Positions 53,335 to 61,620 of a stretch of 64,000 bases of DNA are shown here, one piece after another. The stretch is from Streptomyces sp. NRRL S-340 (lineage in GTDB: Bacteria; Actinomycetota; Actinomycetes; Streptomycetales; Streptomycetaceae), in assembly GCF_000720185.1 (NCBI RefSeq), contig NZ_JOIY01000001.1, positions 124,001 through 188,000 of the forward strand. The letters are read 5' to 3'. The first letter of the stretch is position 1. Each line of letters opens with the position of its first letter. The translations under genes and the position numbers were made by a program. The notes below the pieces were generated by a model, which saw nothing but the letters and a program-made list of their open reading frames with translations, was not told the DNA's origin and ran no database searches.

Positions 53335-54756
53335 CTAAGCCTGCGCGGCCAGCTTCTTGCTGGCGGCGTCCAGACGGGCCAGCACGCGGTCCCGGCCGAG
53401 CAGCTCCATGGACTCGAACAGCGGTAGTCCGATCGTCCGGCCGGTGACCGCGACCCGGATGGGCGCCTGGGCCTTGCCCAGCTTCAGCCCGTGCTTCTCG
53501 CCGACTGCGAGCAGGACGGCCTTCAGGTCGTCCGCCCTCCAGTCCACGACGCCGGCCAGCTCGGCGCGGGCGTCCGACAGGATGTCGTCGGCGCCTGCCT
53601 TCATCGCCTTGTTCCACGACGCCTCGTCCTCGACCGGCTCGTCGAGGAACAGGAAGTCCACATAGCTGGTGATCTCGGAAAGCAGCGCTAGCCGGGTCTG
53701 GGCCAGGGAAGCCGCCGCCTCGAAGACGTCCTTGTCGAACGCTTCCGGCCGCCACGGCGCGTACGGGGCAACGAGCCACGGCGCGCAGGCGGCGGCGAAC
53801 TGCTCCGGCGACAGGGCCCGGATGTACTCGCCGTTGAACGCCGTCAGCTTCTTCACGTCGAAGAAGGCCGGCGCGGTGTTGACGTCCTCGATCCGGAAGA
53901 GCTGCTCCAGCTCCTCGTACGGTCTGATCTCCCGGTCGTCACCCGGGCCCCAGCCGAGCAGCATGAGGTAGTTAACCATCGCCTCGGGCAGGAAGCCCTC
54001 GGCGAGGTAATCCTCCAGCGCCACCTTGTCCCGGCGCTTCGACAGCTTCTGCCGCTTCTCGTTCACAATCACCGGCAGATGCGCCCACACGGGCGGCCTG
54101 GCACCGAGCGCCTCCCACAGCAGCTGCTGCTTCGGCGTGTTCGACAGGTGCTCCTCACCACGGATGACCTGCGTGATTCCCTCGTCCATGTCGTCCACGA
54201 CGTTAGCGATGAGAAAAACCGGGGATCCATCGCCGCGGGCGATCACGAAGTCCTCGATCGCGCTGTTCGGGAACGCCGGCTCCCCGCGGACCAGGTCGAC
54301 CACGACGGTCTCCCCCTCGTCCGGCGTCCGGAACCGCAGCGCCCGCCCCTCCTCGAAGGCCAGCCCCCGGTCCCGGCAGAACCCGTCGTACCCGAGGTGC
54401 TCCGACCCCGTGCGCTCCTTCAGCTGCTCCCGGGTGCAGTCGCAGTAGTACGCCCGGCCGGCCGCGAAGAGCTGCTGAGCCGCTTCTCGGTGCCGGTCGG
54501 CGTTATGCGACTGGAAGTACGGCCCCTCGAAGGCCGGGTCCTCACCATGGATGCCGATCGCCGCGAGCGCGCTGATGATGCCCTCGGTCCACTCCGGCTT
54601 GTTCCGGGCTGCGTCGGTGTCCTCAATCCGCAGGACGAACGTGCCGCCAGACTGTCGCCCCACCGCCCAGTTGTAGAGAGCGGACCGTGCACCACCGACA
54701 TGGAACATGCCGGTCGGGGACGGGGCGAAACGAACGCGAACCGGGGCAGTAGACAT
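53335..54756 (-). CDS. gltX: Glutamyl-tRNA synthetase
   Basis: The 473-residue class I synthetase begins [20 protein letters not shown], with the HIGH-type motif as HVGG. KMSKS appears as KLSKRRDK, and the full catalytic and anticodon-binding domains are present ([20 protein letters not shown]). It charges tRNA-Glu, or both tRNA-Glu and tRNA-Gln in actinobacteria that use the amidotransferase route. It lies inside the mobile element at the 3' end of a biosynthetic operon, so it is probably additional to a chromosomal gltX. An IS begins 36 bp upstream of its start and has separated it from its original promoter region. Confidence 0.95.
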   Translation of the reverse strand: MSTAPVRVRFAPSPTGMFHVGGARSALYNWAVGRQSGGTFVLRIEDTDAARNKPEWTEGIISALAAIGIHGEDPAFEGPYFQSHNADRHREAAQQLFAAGRAYYCDCTREQLKERTGSEHLGYDGFCRDRGLAFEEGRALRFRTPDEGETVVVDLVRGEPAFPNSAIEDFVIARGDGSPVFLIANVVDDMDEGITQVIRGEEHLSNTPKQQLLWEALGARPPVWAHLPVIVNEKRQKLSKRRDKVALEDYLAEGFLPEAMVNYLMLLGWGPGDDREIRPYEELEQLFRIEDVNTAPAFFDVKKLTAFNGEYIRALSPEQFAAACAPWLVAPYAPWRPEAFDKDVFEAAASLAQTRLALLSEITSYVDFLFLDEPVEDEASWNKAMKAGADDILSDARAELAGVVDWRADDLKAVLLAVGEKHGLKLGKAQAPIRVAVTGRTIGLPLFESMELLGRDRVLARLDAASKKLAAQA

Positions 54757-54791
54757 GCGCACCAGGGTACCGACGCGGGCCCTCTTCCTAG

Positions 54792-55720
54792 GACCTGTCT
54801 GATAATCGATCTTGTGGTGGGTCGTGGTGAGCTGACGGATGCGGCGTGGGAGCGGATGGCGCCGCTGTTGCCGGGTGTTGACGGGCGGGGCCGTCCGTGG
54901 CGGGATCATCGGCAGGTGATCAACGGGGTGTTGTGGCGGTTGCGGACGGGTGCTCCGTGGCGTGACCTGCCAGAGCGCTTCGGGCCGTGGCAGACGGTCT
55001 ATGAGCGGTTCGCCCGCTGGGAGGCGGACGGGACCTGGGCCCGCCTGCTCGAAGAGGTCCAGGTCCGCGACGACTCCGTCGGGGCCGTGGAATGGACGGT
55101 CTCGGTCGACTCCACGATCAACCGGGCACACCAGCGCGCCGCCGGCGCCCGCAAAAAGGGGTGTCGGCGGGGGGCGAACTGGAAGATCCGGAACGCACGG
55201 CGGCTGATCAGGCGCTCGGTCGGTCTCGCGGCGGGCTGACCACCAAGGCCCACCTCGCCTGCGACGGCCGGGGCCTGCCCCTGGCCGTCCTCGTCACCCC
55301 CGGCAACGTCAACGACTCCACTGCCTTCGACGCGGTCCTGGACGCGGTGAAAGTGCCCCGGACCGGCGCCGGGCGGCCGCGTCGCAGAACCGACGCGGTC
55401 ATCGCCGACAAGGCGTATTCATCACGAGCGATCCGCCAGACGCTGCGGCGCCGGGGCATCCGGGCGGTGATCCCGGAAAGGGCCGGCCAGAAGGCCAACC
55501 GGATGCGGCGCGGCCGGGCCGGCGGCAGGCCACCGGCCTTCGACCGTGAGCTCTACAAGGCCCGCAACGTCGTCGAACGCTGCTTCAACCGGCTCAAACA
55601 GTTCCGGGCCATCGCGACCCGCTTCGACAAACTCGCCGCCCGCTACCGGGCCGGACTCCACCTCACAGCACTCATCCTCTGGCTCCGCGAACCGAGCAAA
55701 GATCATTTGTCAGACAAGTC
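54792..55720 (+). mobile_element. IS5-family insertion sequence (929 bp)
   Basis: Imperfect terminal inverted repeats of about 23 bp (left GACCTGTCTGATAATCGATC, right end ATGATC/GTCAGACAAGTC on this strand) bound a two-frame transposase gene. The 4-bp CTAG duplication fits IS5. It is inserted 31 bp upstream of the gltX start, between gltX and the restriction-modification genes. Confidence 0.88.
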
Positions 55721-55724
55721 CTAG
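54814..55724 (+). CDS. IS5-family DDE transposase, two overlapping frames
   Basis: The first frame (54814-55239) encodes [20 protein letters not shown], then [18 protein letters not shown] and the first catalytic Asp in [12 protein letters not shown]. The second (to 55724) encodes [32 protein letters not shown] (second Asp) and [14 protein letters not shown] (Glu). A -1 frame change between about 55150 and 55239 would join them. Candidate slip sites are A5G4 at 55153-55161 and G6 at 55169-55174. It may be programmed frameshifting or an inactivating indel. The stop codon TAG lies in the duplicated CTAG target. Confidence 0.83.
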
Positions 55725-55997
55725 GACCACCCAACGTGCGTCGGCACCGACGTCTTTTGGCCGTCCTAGCTACCTCTGTCTCGTCCCTGACGGCAGTGGC
55801 CAGCTCGGATCTGTTCAGCGCTCCCGGTGCCACCTCGTGCCGCGACTAACGAGACCTTGCGACACCACAACGGCGAGATCATGAGGTCATCCGATGGTGA
55901 GAAGACCGTGACCGCACGTAACACGTCTTAGCCGCAGGACTGGGGTAGCACTTTGGTGCGGTTATCCACAGGGCCATCGGTGCTGGTTTCCGATGGC

Positions 55998-56003
55998 TAG
56001 GCT
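55998..56003 (+). promoter_or_regulatory. TAGGCT -10 box of the methyltransferase gene
   Basis: TAGGCT ends 7 bp before ATG 56011 and no ribosome binding site is visible, so the methyltransferase mRNA is probably leaderless. Confidence 0.5.
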
Positions 56004-56010
56004 GTGCCGC

Positions 56011-57540
56011 ATGGCAACAGAAGCACCAGAGGTCGCAACGGATCTTGTACTCCGCACCGAAGCTCGCAGGCAGGAGCTGTCTTCCGCGCTCGATGCCAAG
56101 CAGCGCGCGAAGCTGGGCCAGTACTTCACACCAGCACCCGCTGCGGAATTCATTGCCTCACTGGCCCGGCTAGAAGCTGCGGATACGATTCGCATCCTGG
56201 ATCCTGGTGCTGGCGTTGGCTCGCTCACAGCGTCCCTTGTGACACGGATCCTTCGCGATCTGCCCGGCGCACGGATCGACGTCACCGTCTGCGAAGTCGA
56301 CCCTCAGTTGCACGACAGCCTGGTAGCCACGCTGGAAGACTGCGTCAATGCAGCACACGCAGTCGACAGCCACATCGAGGTGAACCTCGTGCGAGGTGAC
56401 TTCATTACCTGGGCGACGGAAGCGGAAGGGATCTTCGGTGAGCGCCGAGGCCCGTTCGACCTGGTAATCATGAACCCCCCGTACAAGAAGCTCGCCGCCA
56501 ACTCCCGCGAGCGTAAGGCCGTGACAGCCGCCTGCACAGAGACGTCCAACCTGTACTCGGCGTTCATGGCTCTCGGGACTCACCTGCTTGCGCCGGGTGG
56601 GCAACTGATGGCGATCACGCCCCGTAGCTTTGCCAACGGCCCTTACTTCCGGCCATTCCGTCGATACTTCCTTGATCGCATGCACATCGACCATGTACAT
56701 GTATTCGAGGCTCGAAATAAGGTATTCGCCGACACGGACGTACTTCAAGAGAACGTTATTTTTTCAGCTACTCGCACCGACTCTCCCAACCGAGGGCCGG
56801 TCACGATTTCGAGCAGCCGCAGCTACTCAAGTGAGGTCCGCAGCCGTACAGTCCTTTACGAGGACATGGTGCACCCGTCAGATCCGGAGCATTTCATCCA
56901 CATCAGCGCCGACGAGGAAGACGTCCAACTCGCCGCAGCCCATGCGAGCCTTCAAGCTACGCTGCCAGAGATTAGCTGCCAAGTATCGACAGGACGCGTA
57001 GTAGATTTCCGCAGCAAGGAGCATCTGCGACCTAATCCAGTTGATGGAGCAGTGCCCCTCATCTACCCCCTCCACATGCGTGACGGTGAAATCGCTTGGC
57101 CCGTTCCCGAGGCGAAGAAAAATAATGCCATCATGCTCAACGACGAGACCAGGAAGTTGACCTTCCCGCCCGGCCACTACGTCGTTGTGAAGCGCCTATC
57201 CTCCAAGGAGGAAAAGCGTCGCGTGGTCGCCGCAGTGTTCGATGCAGAAAACACACGATGTGAGCGGATCGGGTTCGAAAATCACGTAAATGTCTTCCAT
57301 AGCGACGGCGCAGGACTTGCTCGCGATTTCGCCCGCGGCCTATGCCTTTGGTTGAATTCCACCCTCCTGGATCGCTTCATCAGGCGGTTCAACGGTCACA
57401 CGCAGGTGAACGCAACCGATCTCAGAAATCTTCGCTACCCAAGCAAGAACCAGCTAGAGGCCATCGGTCGCGACTGGCCGCATGGGGCCTTGCCGCAACA
57501 AGAGAAGATCGACGACATGGTGGAGCACCACCTGCAGTAA
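56011..57540 (+). CDS. N6-adenine DNA methyltransferase, BsuBI/PstI type
   Basis: The 509-residue protein has the gamma/Eco57I-like layout: AKLGQYFTPAPAAEF (residues 34-48), SAM motif ILDPGAGVGSLTASL and the catalytic NPPY in DLVIMNPPYKKL near residue 154. A target-recognition region follows, with LWLNSTLLDRFIRRFNGHTQ near the end. M.PstI has nearly the same length (507). It would methylate the adenine of CTGCAG and so protect host DNA from the enzyme encoded next. GC content is lower than in the biosynthetic genes, suggesting separate acquisition. A CTGCAG site overlaps its last codons (57532-57537). Confidence 0.88.
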   Translation: MATEAPEVATDLVLRTEARRQELSSALDAKQRAKLGQYFTPAPAAEFIASLARLEAADTIRILDPGAGVGSLTASLVTRILRDLPGARIDVTVCEVDPQLHDSLVATLEDCVNAAHAVDSHIEVNLVRGDFITWATEAEGIFGERRGPFDLVIMNPPYKKLAANSRERKAVTAACTETSNLYSAFMALGTHLLAPGGQLMAITPRSFANGPYFRPFRRYFLDRMHIDHVHVFEARNKVFADTDVLQENVIFSATRTDSPNRGPVTISSSRSYSSEVRSRTVLYEDMVHPSDPEHFIHISADEEDVQLAAAHASLQATLPEISCQVSTGRVVDFRSKEHLRPNPVDGAVPLIYPLHMRDGEIAWPVPEAKKNNAIMLNDETRKLTFPPGHYVVVKRLSSKEEKRRVVAAVFDAENTRCERIGFENHVNVFHSDGAGLARDFARGLCLWLNSTLLDRFIRRFNGHTQVNATDLRNLRYPSKNQLEAIGRDWPHGALPQQEKIDDMVEHHLQ

Positions 57541-57718
57541 GGGGCAAGCGCCGCATCGAGCCGCCCGCTCCTGGTGGCCACTGGCTGTTTCCCGACAAGT
57601 TGGCCGAAAACGTATCGGCCGATACATGCAGACAGGCGGGTCCCGTGGCAGCCCCGCCTGAAGCGCCCTGTAGGGTACCCCCGGCTTATGCACTCGATTG
57701 CCTGGGGAGGGCGAGCAA

Positions 57719-58702
57719 GTGACGAGAGAAGACCAGGAAAAAAAGCTGGGGGAAGCGAAGGAGATTTTGGCGGCTCTTGGGATGCCGCTAAAACAGCAGA
57801 ACACCCGGACTGCCCTTGTGTTGCTCGCGATGTTCGACCTCAGCCCCACAGAGGATTGGGCAGAGGTTAAGGTCAATACTCTCGGAATCACTGAATGCAT
57901 GGACTGGATGGCCGAGCACTATCCTGACATCCCAAAGGGCACGAAAGACCCGACCAAGTATGCGCCGAACAGTCGAGAGTCAGTCCGCAAAGAATCTGTG
58001 CATCAACTGGTCTCTGCGGGAATCCTTTTCAAGAACTCCGATGCCCCAGATAGGGCAACGAACGATAAGAATAACCGCTACCATCCTAGCCCGCTAGCTA
58101 TAAAGGCGCTTGCCACCTTTGGCACGCCCTCGTGGAATGACGCCCTGCAAGAGTTCCATAAAGAATGGGGCAAGCTGCGTGAAAAGTGGGCTGCCGAACG
58201 AGAGGCTCATCGTGTCCCGGTCGTGCTTCCTGACGGCAGCATGAAGTCGCTGAGCCCCGGTGATCATAGCGAACTGATCCGAGCTGTCGTTGAATCCTTC
58301 GCACCCCAATTCACTCCTGGGGGCGAAGTCGTGTATCTGGGAGACACTGGGTCGAAGTGGATCGTCGAGAGACCGGAGTACCTCGCCGAGCTAGGCGTGA
58401 CCGTAGACCCCCACGGCAAGATGCCAGACGTAGTGATCCACTACACGGACAGGGATTGGTTGGTGCTGGTCGAGGCCGTCACCTCGACCGGACCGGTCAA
58501 CAGCCTCCGAGTTGCACAGCTCAAGGATCTCTTCGCCGGCGCCCGGCCGGGGCTCGTGTTCGTCACGGCATTCCAGACCAAGAAGAAGTTTCGGCAGTTC
58601 GCTGCCGATATCGCTTGGGAGACAGAGGTCTGGGTCGCAGAAGATAGCACGCATATGGTGCATTTCAACGGGGAGCGCTTCCTGGGCCCCTACGACGACT
58701 AG
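57719..58702 (+). CDS. BsuBI/PstI-family type II restriction endonuclease
   Basis: The 327-residue protein (R.PstI: 326) has the family's conserved C-terminal half: VYLGDTGSKWIVERPEYLAE, DPHGKMPDVVIHY, LVLVEAVTSTGPVNSLR, LVFVTAFQTKKKF and AWETEVWVAEDSTHMVHFNG. The N-terminal half is helical (LGMPLKQQNTRTALVLLAMF). It should cleave CTGCAG. GTG 57719 follows GGGGAGG; upstream in-frame TTG is less likely. The gene is followed by a strong terminator. Base composition (about 56% GC by eye) is clearly lower than the surroundings. Confidence 0.93.
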   Translation: MTREDQEKKLGEAKEILAALGMPLKQQNTRTALVLLAMFDLSPTEDWAEVKVNTLGITECMDWMAEHYPDIPKGTKDPTKYAPNSRESVRKESVHQLVSAGILFKNSDAPDRATNDKNNRYHPSPLAIKALATFGTPSWNDALQEFHKEWGKLREKWAAEREAHRVPVVLPDGSMKSLSPGDHSELIRAVVESFAPQFTPGGEVVYLGDTGSKWIVERPEYLAELGVTVDPHGKMPDVVIHYTDRDWLVLVEAVTSTGPVNSLRVAQLKDLFAGARPGLVFVTAFQTKKKFRQFAADIAWETEVWVAEDSTHMVHFNGERFLGPYDD

Positions 58703-58712
58703 GCTGAATAGC

Positions 58713-58746
58713 GAGGGCCGTCCCGCATGTAGGCGGGACGGCCCTC
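58713..58746. terminator. Bidirectional terminator between the REase gene and 5S rRNA
   Basis: A perfect 14-bp stem (58713-58726 with 58733-58746) closes an ATGTAG loop. It lies 10 bp after the endonuclease stop and 7 bp beyond the 3' end of the 5S rRNA gene on the other strand, so it can serve both. Confidence 0.85.
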
Positions 58747-58753
58747 AACGATA

Positions 58754-58870
58754 GATCGGCGACGACCTGCTCTCCCACGAGGTCCCCCTCGCAGTACCAT
58801 CGGCGCTGGCAGGCTTAGCTTCCGGGTTCGGAATGTTGCCGGGCGTTTCCCCACCGCTGTGGTCACCGAA
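58754..58870 (-). rRNA. rrf: Orphan 5S rRNA gene
   Basis: Read on the minus strand this is a complete 5S rRNA. It starts CGGTGACCACAGC, then GGGGAAACGCCCGG, the invariant ATTCCGAACCCGGAAGCTAA, AGCGCCGATGGTACTGC and GGGAGAGCAGG. The ends pair (CGGTGAC with GTCGCCG) to form helix I. No 16S, 23S or tRNA gene is near. The outer helices differ from the usual Streptomyces 5S as I remember it, while the core is conserved. A candidate -10 box, TATGAT, lies at 58913-58918 on the same strand. Confidence 0.9.
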
Positions 58871-59589
58871 AATTTGCTGACACCCGCTCTCAGCAGGTGA
58901 CTTCACGCCACGATCATACAGGTGCTCGAAAGTGCTGACGGCGAGCGTGGGCCAGTTTGACCTTGGCTAGCCACGCGCAAGCCCTGGCCCGTAGCCAGGC
59001 TGGGTCCCAGCTACCACGTGTGTCATGCATGCCGGAAAGGGTGTATGCATGAGGTCAGCGGCATGGCCGCGTGGTGCCCCGCACCCAGCGATTGGAGCCA
59101 GGTACAGGGCGCGCGCCATCCGCTACAGGAGTGCCGGCGAGTGCCTCGGTGATCAGCGAACGCATCGCCGCGATCACCTACTCGTCGCTGGGCCGCCATG
59201 AGTCGACGTGTAGGCGGAGCTTTGTAGAGGTCGCACGTTCCTTCGTCTGCTTGGGGCGCACGTTGGGTGGATGTCACAGCGCTCGCTAGCCCACTTGCCG
59301 TACCGGCGCAGATATCGGCACCAAAGGCGGCGCCTTACGGAAGAACTGCTCAAAAAGACGCTCATGGGGCATACGCCCCCGACTTGCGGGTCAGCACCGG
59401 GCGGCGCAAGCACCTCTCACATTGTGTCGTGTCCATACCGCAGGGTGCGTCATGGTCGAAAACTGGCCAACTGTGCCCGTAAGTAGGTGAGTTATCCGGC
59501 CACGAGCCCGCCTTCGTGCTTTCAGATAGCTACGCTGCATGCTTCCAGAGATCTTGTGACCCAGGCGGATCTGTCATGAAGGGGGAAGC
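58871..59589. other. Gene-poor region between 5S rRNA and the GHKL gene
   Basis: About 720 bp of mixed composition. Short open frames on both strands have no domain or coding bias. I do not see the end of a 23S rRNA gene here. The right end contains the GAAGGGGGAAG ribosome binding region of the next gene. Confidence 0.4.
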
Positions 59590-61620
59590 TTGAGTACTCA
59601 CCTGCGCTTTGCGCCGGAAATTCTGATTCGTCTGGGTGAGGAGCTGATCCCGCATCCCGACCTCGGCGTGATCGAGCTGGTCCGTAACGCGTATGACGCG
59701 GACGCGACGAGGAGCGTCGTCCAACTTCACAATGCCACGCAACCTGGCGGCACCCTCGTGGTTGACGACGACGGTGACGGCATGACGGCCGAAGAGATCC
59801 GCGAAGGATTTCTGCTCATCGGGAGGTCGTCCAAGCCTGGAACGCCAGACAGTCGCTCCAGTCGACGCCGGATTGGAGAGAAGGGCCTCGGCCGACTGGC
59901 GGCACTCCGTCTTGGGCGCCGGGTAGAGCTGGTGTCGCGTCCCCGCAGTGAGCCCGGCGTGGAGCACTCCCTGGTCATTGACTGGTCTGACTACGAAGCG
60001 GTCCGGTCCGTCGAGGAGGTGGAGCTTGAGATCGTGAGCCGCCCAACATCGAAGGCTGCTGGCACGTCGCTCACCGTTCACCGTCTCAAGCAAGGCTTCG
60101 ACAAGGAGCAGATGGAGCGTCTCGCACGCGCCATGCGACTCCTCACTGGCTTCTTCAACGACGAGGTCACAAATTTCACTGCAACGCTTATCGCTCCACA
60201 ATTCGAGCAAGTATCCAGCGCAGTGAACCACAGCTTCTTCGACGAATGCGAGTACAAGCTGGAGGCCCATCTCGACGAAGATGGATACGCGAGTGCTGTT
60301 CTTTATGATTGGCGAGGTCAGGTAATCACTCGGGGCGACCACATCGACGTTGCACCAGACACGAGCAGCGGACGCCTGCAATCTCCTCTCCGCTACCAGG
60401 CACCAGCCGCATCCTTCGAGCTGTGGATGTTCCTGTTGAACAAGCGGTCCTTCGAGCTTCGCGGATCAAAACGACGGTATACAGACCTGCGGCCATGGCT
60501 TCGAGTTGTAGGTGGTGTTCACCTGTTCCACCGAGGGCTACGCGTGCACCCTTATGGAGATCAGGGATTCGACTGGTTGGATCTCAACCTACTCCGCGCC
60601 CGCAGCCCTGAGCTGAGGCCATCAACGAACACTAGTGTCGGACGGGTATCAGTAGAAGACCCGGACGGACTCCTCATCCCTAAAACGGACCGGATGGGGT
60701 TCCAGGAGAACTCTGCATTTATCGAACTCCGAGAGTTTGCCCGGAGCGCCACAGACTGGGCAGCCAGGGAAAGGAAGAGGATTCGGGATAGCGAACGGCT
60801 AGGGAAGCCCGCACCTACAAACCGTAGCGAATCTGGCCCTAGTGCTCGGCATAAGCCACCGCACAAGGTTTCAACGGACCACAGCACAGTTACAGAGCAT
60901 GAGGGACAGACAGAACTTCTTCCCCTGGCGCCGAGTCCCCTCGTCCGGCGACACGAACCAGTATTGCCGGTCGTCCCACTGGAACGCCTTCTTTACAGGT
61001 GGCTCGCTACCAGGGGCATCCTTTCCTCTGCGCTCGCGGCTCTCCCTGTAGACGAAGCAGTAGGCGCAGCAGAGAGTCAGGCACTCACCACCGCAGCATC
61101 GGCGATCCACAGCGAGAGTTTTGGAGTCGAAGCTCTGGATCTCAATGAGGCGGTCAAGCGCTCGCTGAGCGCTCTACGTCCACTACTGGAAAAGCAAGAA
61201 ATTATCCTAATCGATGAAATCCGAGACGAGTCGATTCTTGTGGCGGGCTCCACCTCAGACCTGACCTCGATCGTCTGGAACCTATCCGCCAACTCCCTTA
61301 CTTCTTTAGCGCATGCAAACGACCTTGATGTCCGAAATATTTTGGTGCGAACTGGCATTGCCGGAGATCGCGCAGTGCTAGAATTTTCGGACTCGGGCCC
61401 AGGTATCATCGACGTTGATCTCGCCGATATGTGGCGACCTGGCGTGACAGGTGAGGGGAGAAAGAGTACGGGCCTCGGGCTCACTGTAGTAAGGGATGCG
61501 GTATCCGATATGTGCGGTCGACGACCTGTGGTCGAGGAGGGTGACGTCTCAGCTGACGCTTACGGCGAGCTGGGCGGCGCGACGTTCCGTATTCGCTTTC
61601 CTATGCTGCGCGAAGGGTAA
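59590..61620 (+). CDS. Protein with two GHKL ATPase domains
   Basis: The 676-residue protein starts at TTG after GAAGGGGGAAG. The N-terminal domain is Hsp90/MORC-like: LGVIELVRNAYDADATRSVV, VVDDDGDGMTAEEI, IGRSSKPG and RRIGEKGLGRLAAL. The C-terminal domain is histidine-kinase-like: SIVWNLSANSLTSL (N box), LEFSDSGPGIID (G1) and RKSTGLGLTVV (G2). A long variable region (about 380-530) with a charged linker separates them. I see no conserved phosphoacceptor His or receiver partner. Proteins of this type occur in defence islands, and the neighbouring restriction-modification genes point the same way. Its function is unproven. Confidence 0.75.
   Translation: MSTHLRFAPEILIRLGEELIPHPDLGVIELVRNAYDADATRSVVQLHNATQPGGTLVVDDDGDGMTAEEIREGFLLIGRSSKPGTPDSRSSRRRIGEKGLGRLAALRLGRRVELVSRPRSEPGVEHSLVIDWSDYEAVRSVEEVELEIVSRPTSKAAGTSLTVHRLKQGFDKEQMERLARAMRLLTGFFNDEVTNFTATLIAPQFEQVSSAVNHSFFDECEYKLEAHLDEDGYASAVLYDWRGQVITRGDHIDVAPDTSSGRLQSPLRYQAPAASFELWMFLLNKRSFELRGSKRRYTDLRPWLRVVGGVHLFHRGLRVHPYGDQGFDWLDLNLLRARSPELRPSTNTSVGRVSVEDPDGLLIPKTDRMGFQENSAFIELREFARSATDWAARERKRIRDSERLGKPAPTNRSESGPSARHKPPHKVSTDHSTVTEHEGQTELLPLAPSPLVRRHEPVLPVVPLERLLYRWLATRGILSSALAALPVDEAVGAAESQALTTAASAIHSESFGVEALDLNEAVKRSLSALRPLLEKQEIILIDEIRDESILVAGSTSDLTSIVWNLSANSLTSLAHANDLDVRNILVRTGIAGDRAVLEFSDSGPGIIDVDLADMWRPGVTGEGRKSTGLGLTVVRDAVSDMCGRRPVVEEGDVSADAYGELGGATFRIRFPMLREG

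Larger units (their letters stand above)
54788..55724. repeat. CTAG target-site duplication flanking the IS
   Basis: CTAG occurs directly outside the left end (54788-54791) and the right end (55721-55724) of the IS. A 4-bp CTAG duplication is typical of IS5 insertions. Confidence 0.75.
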
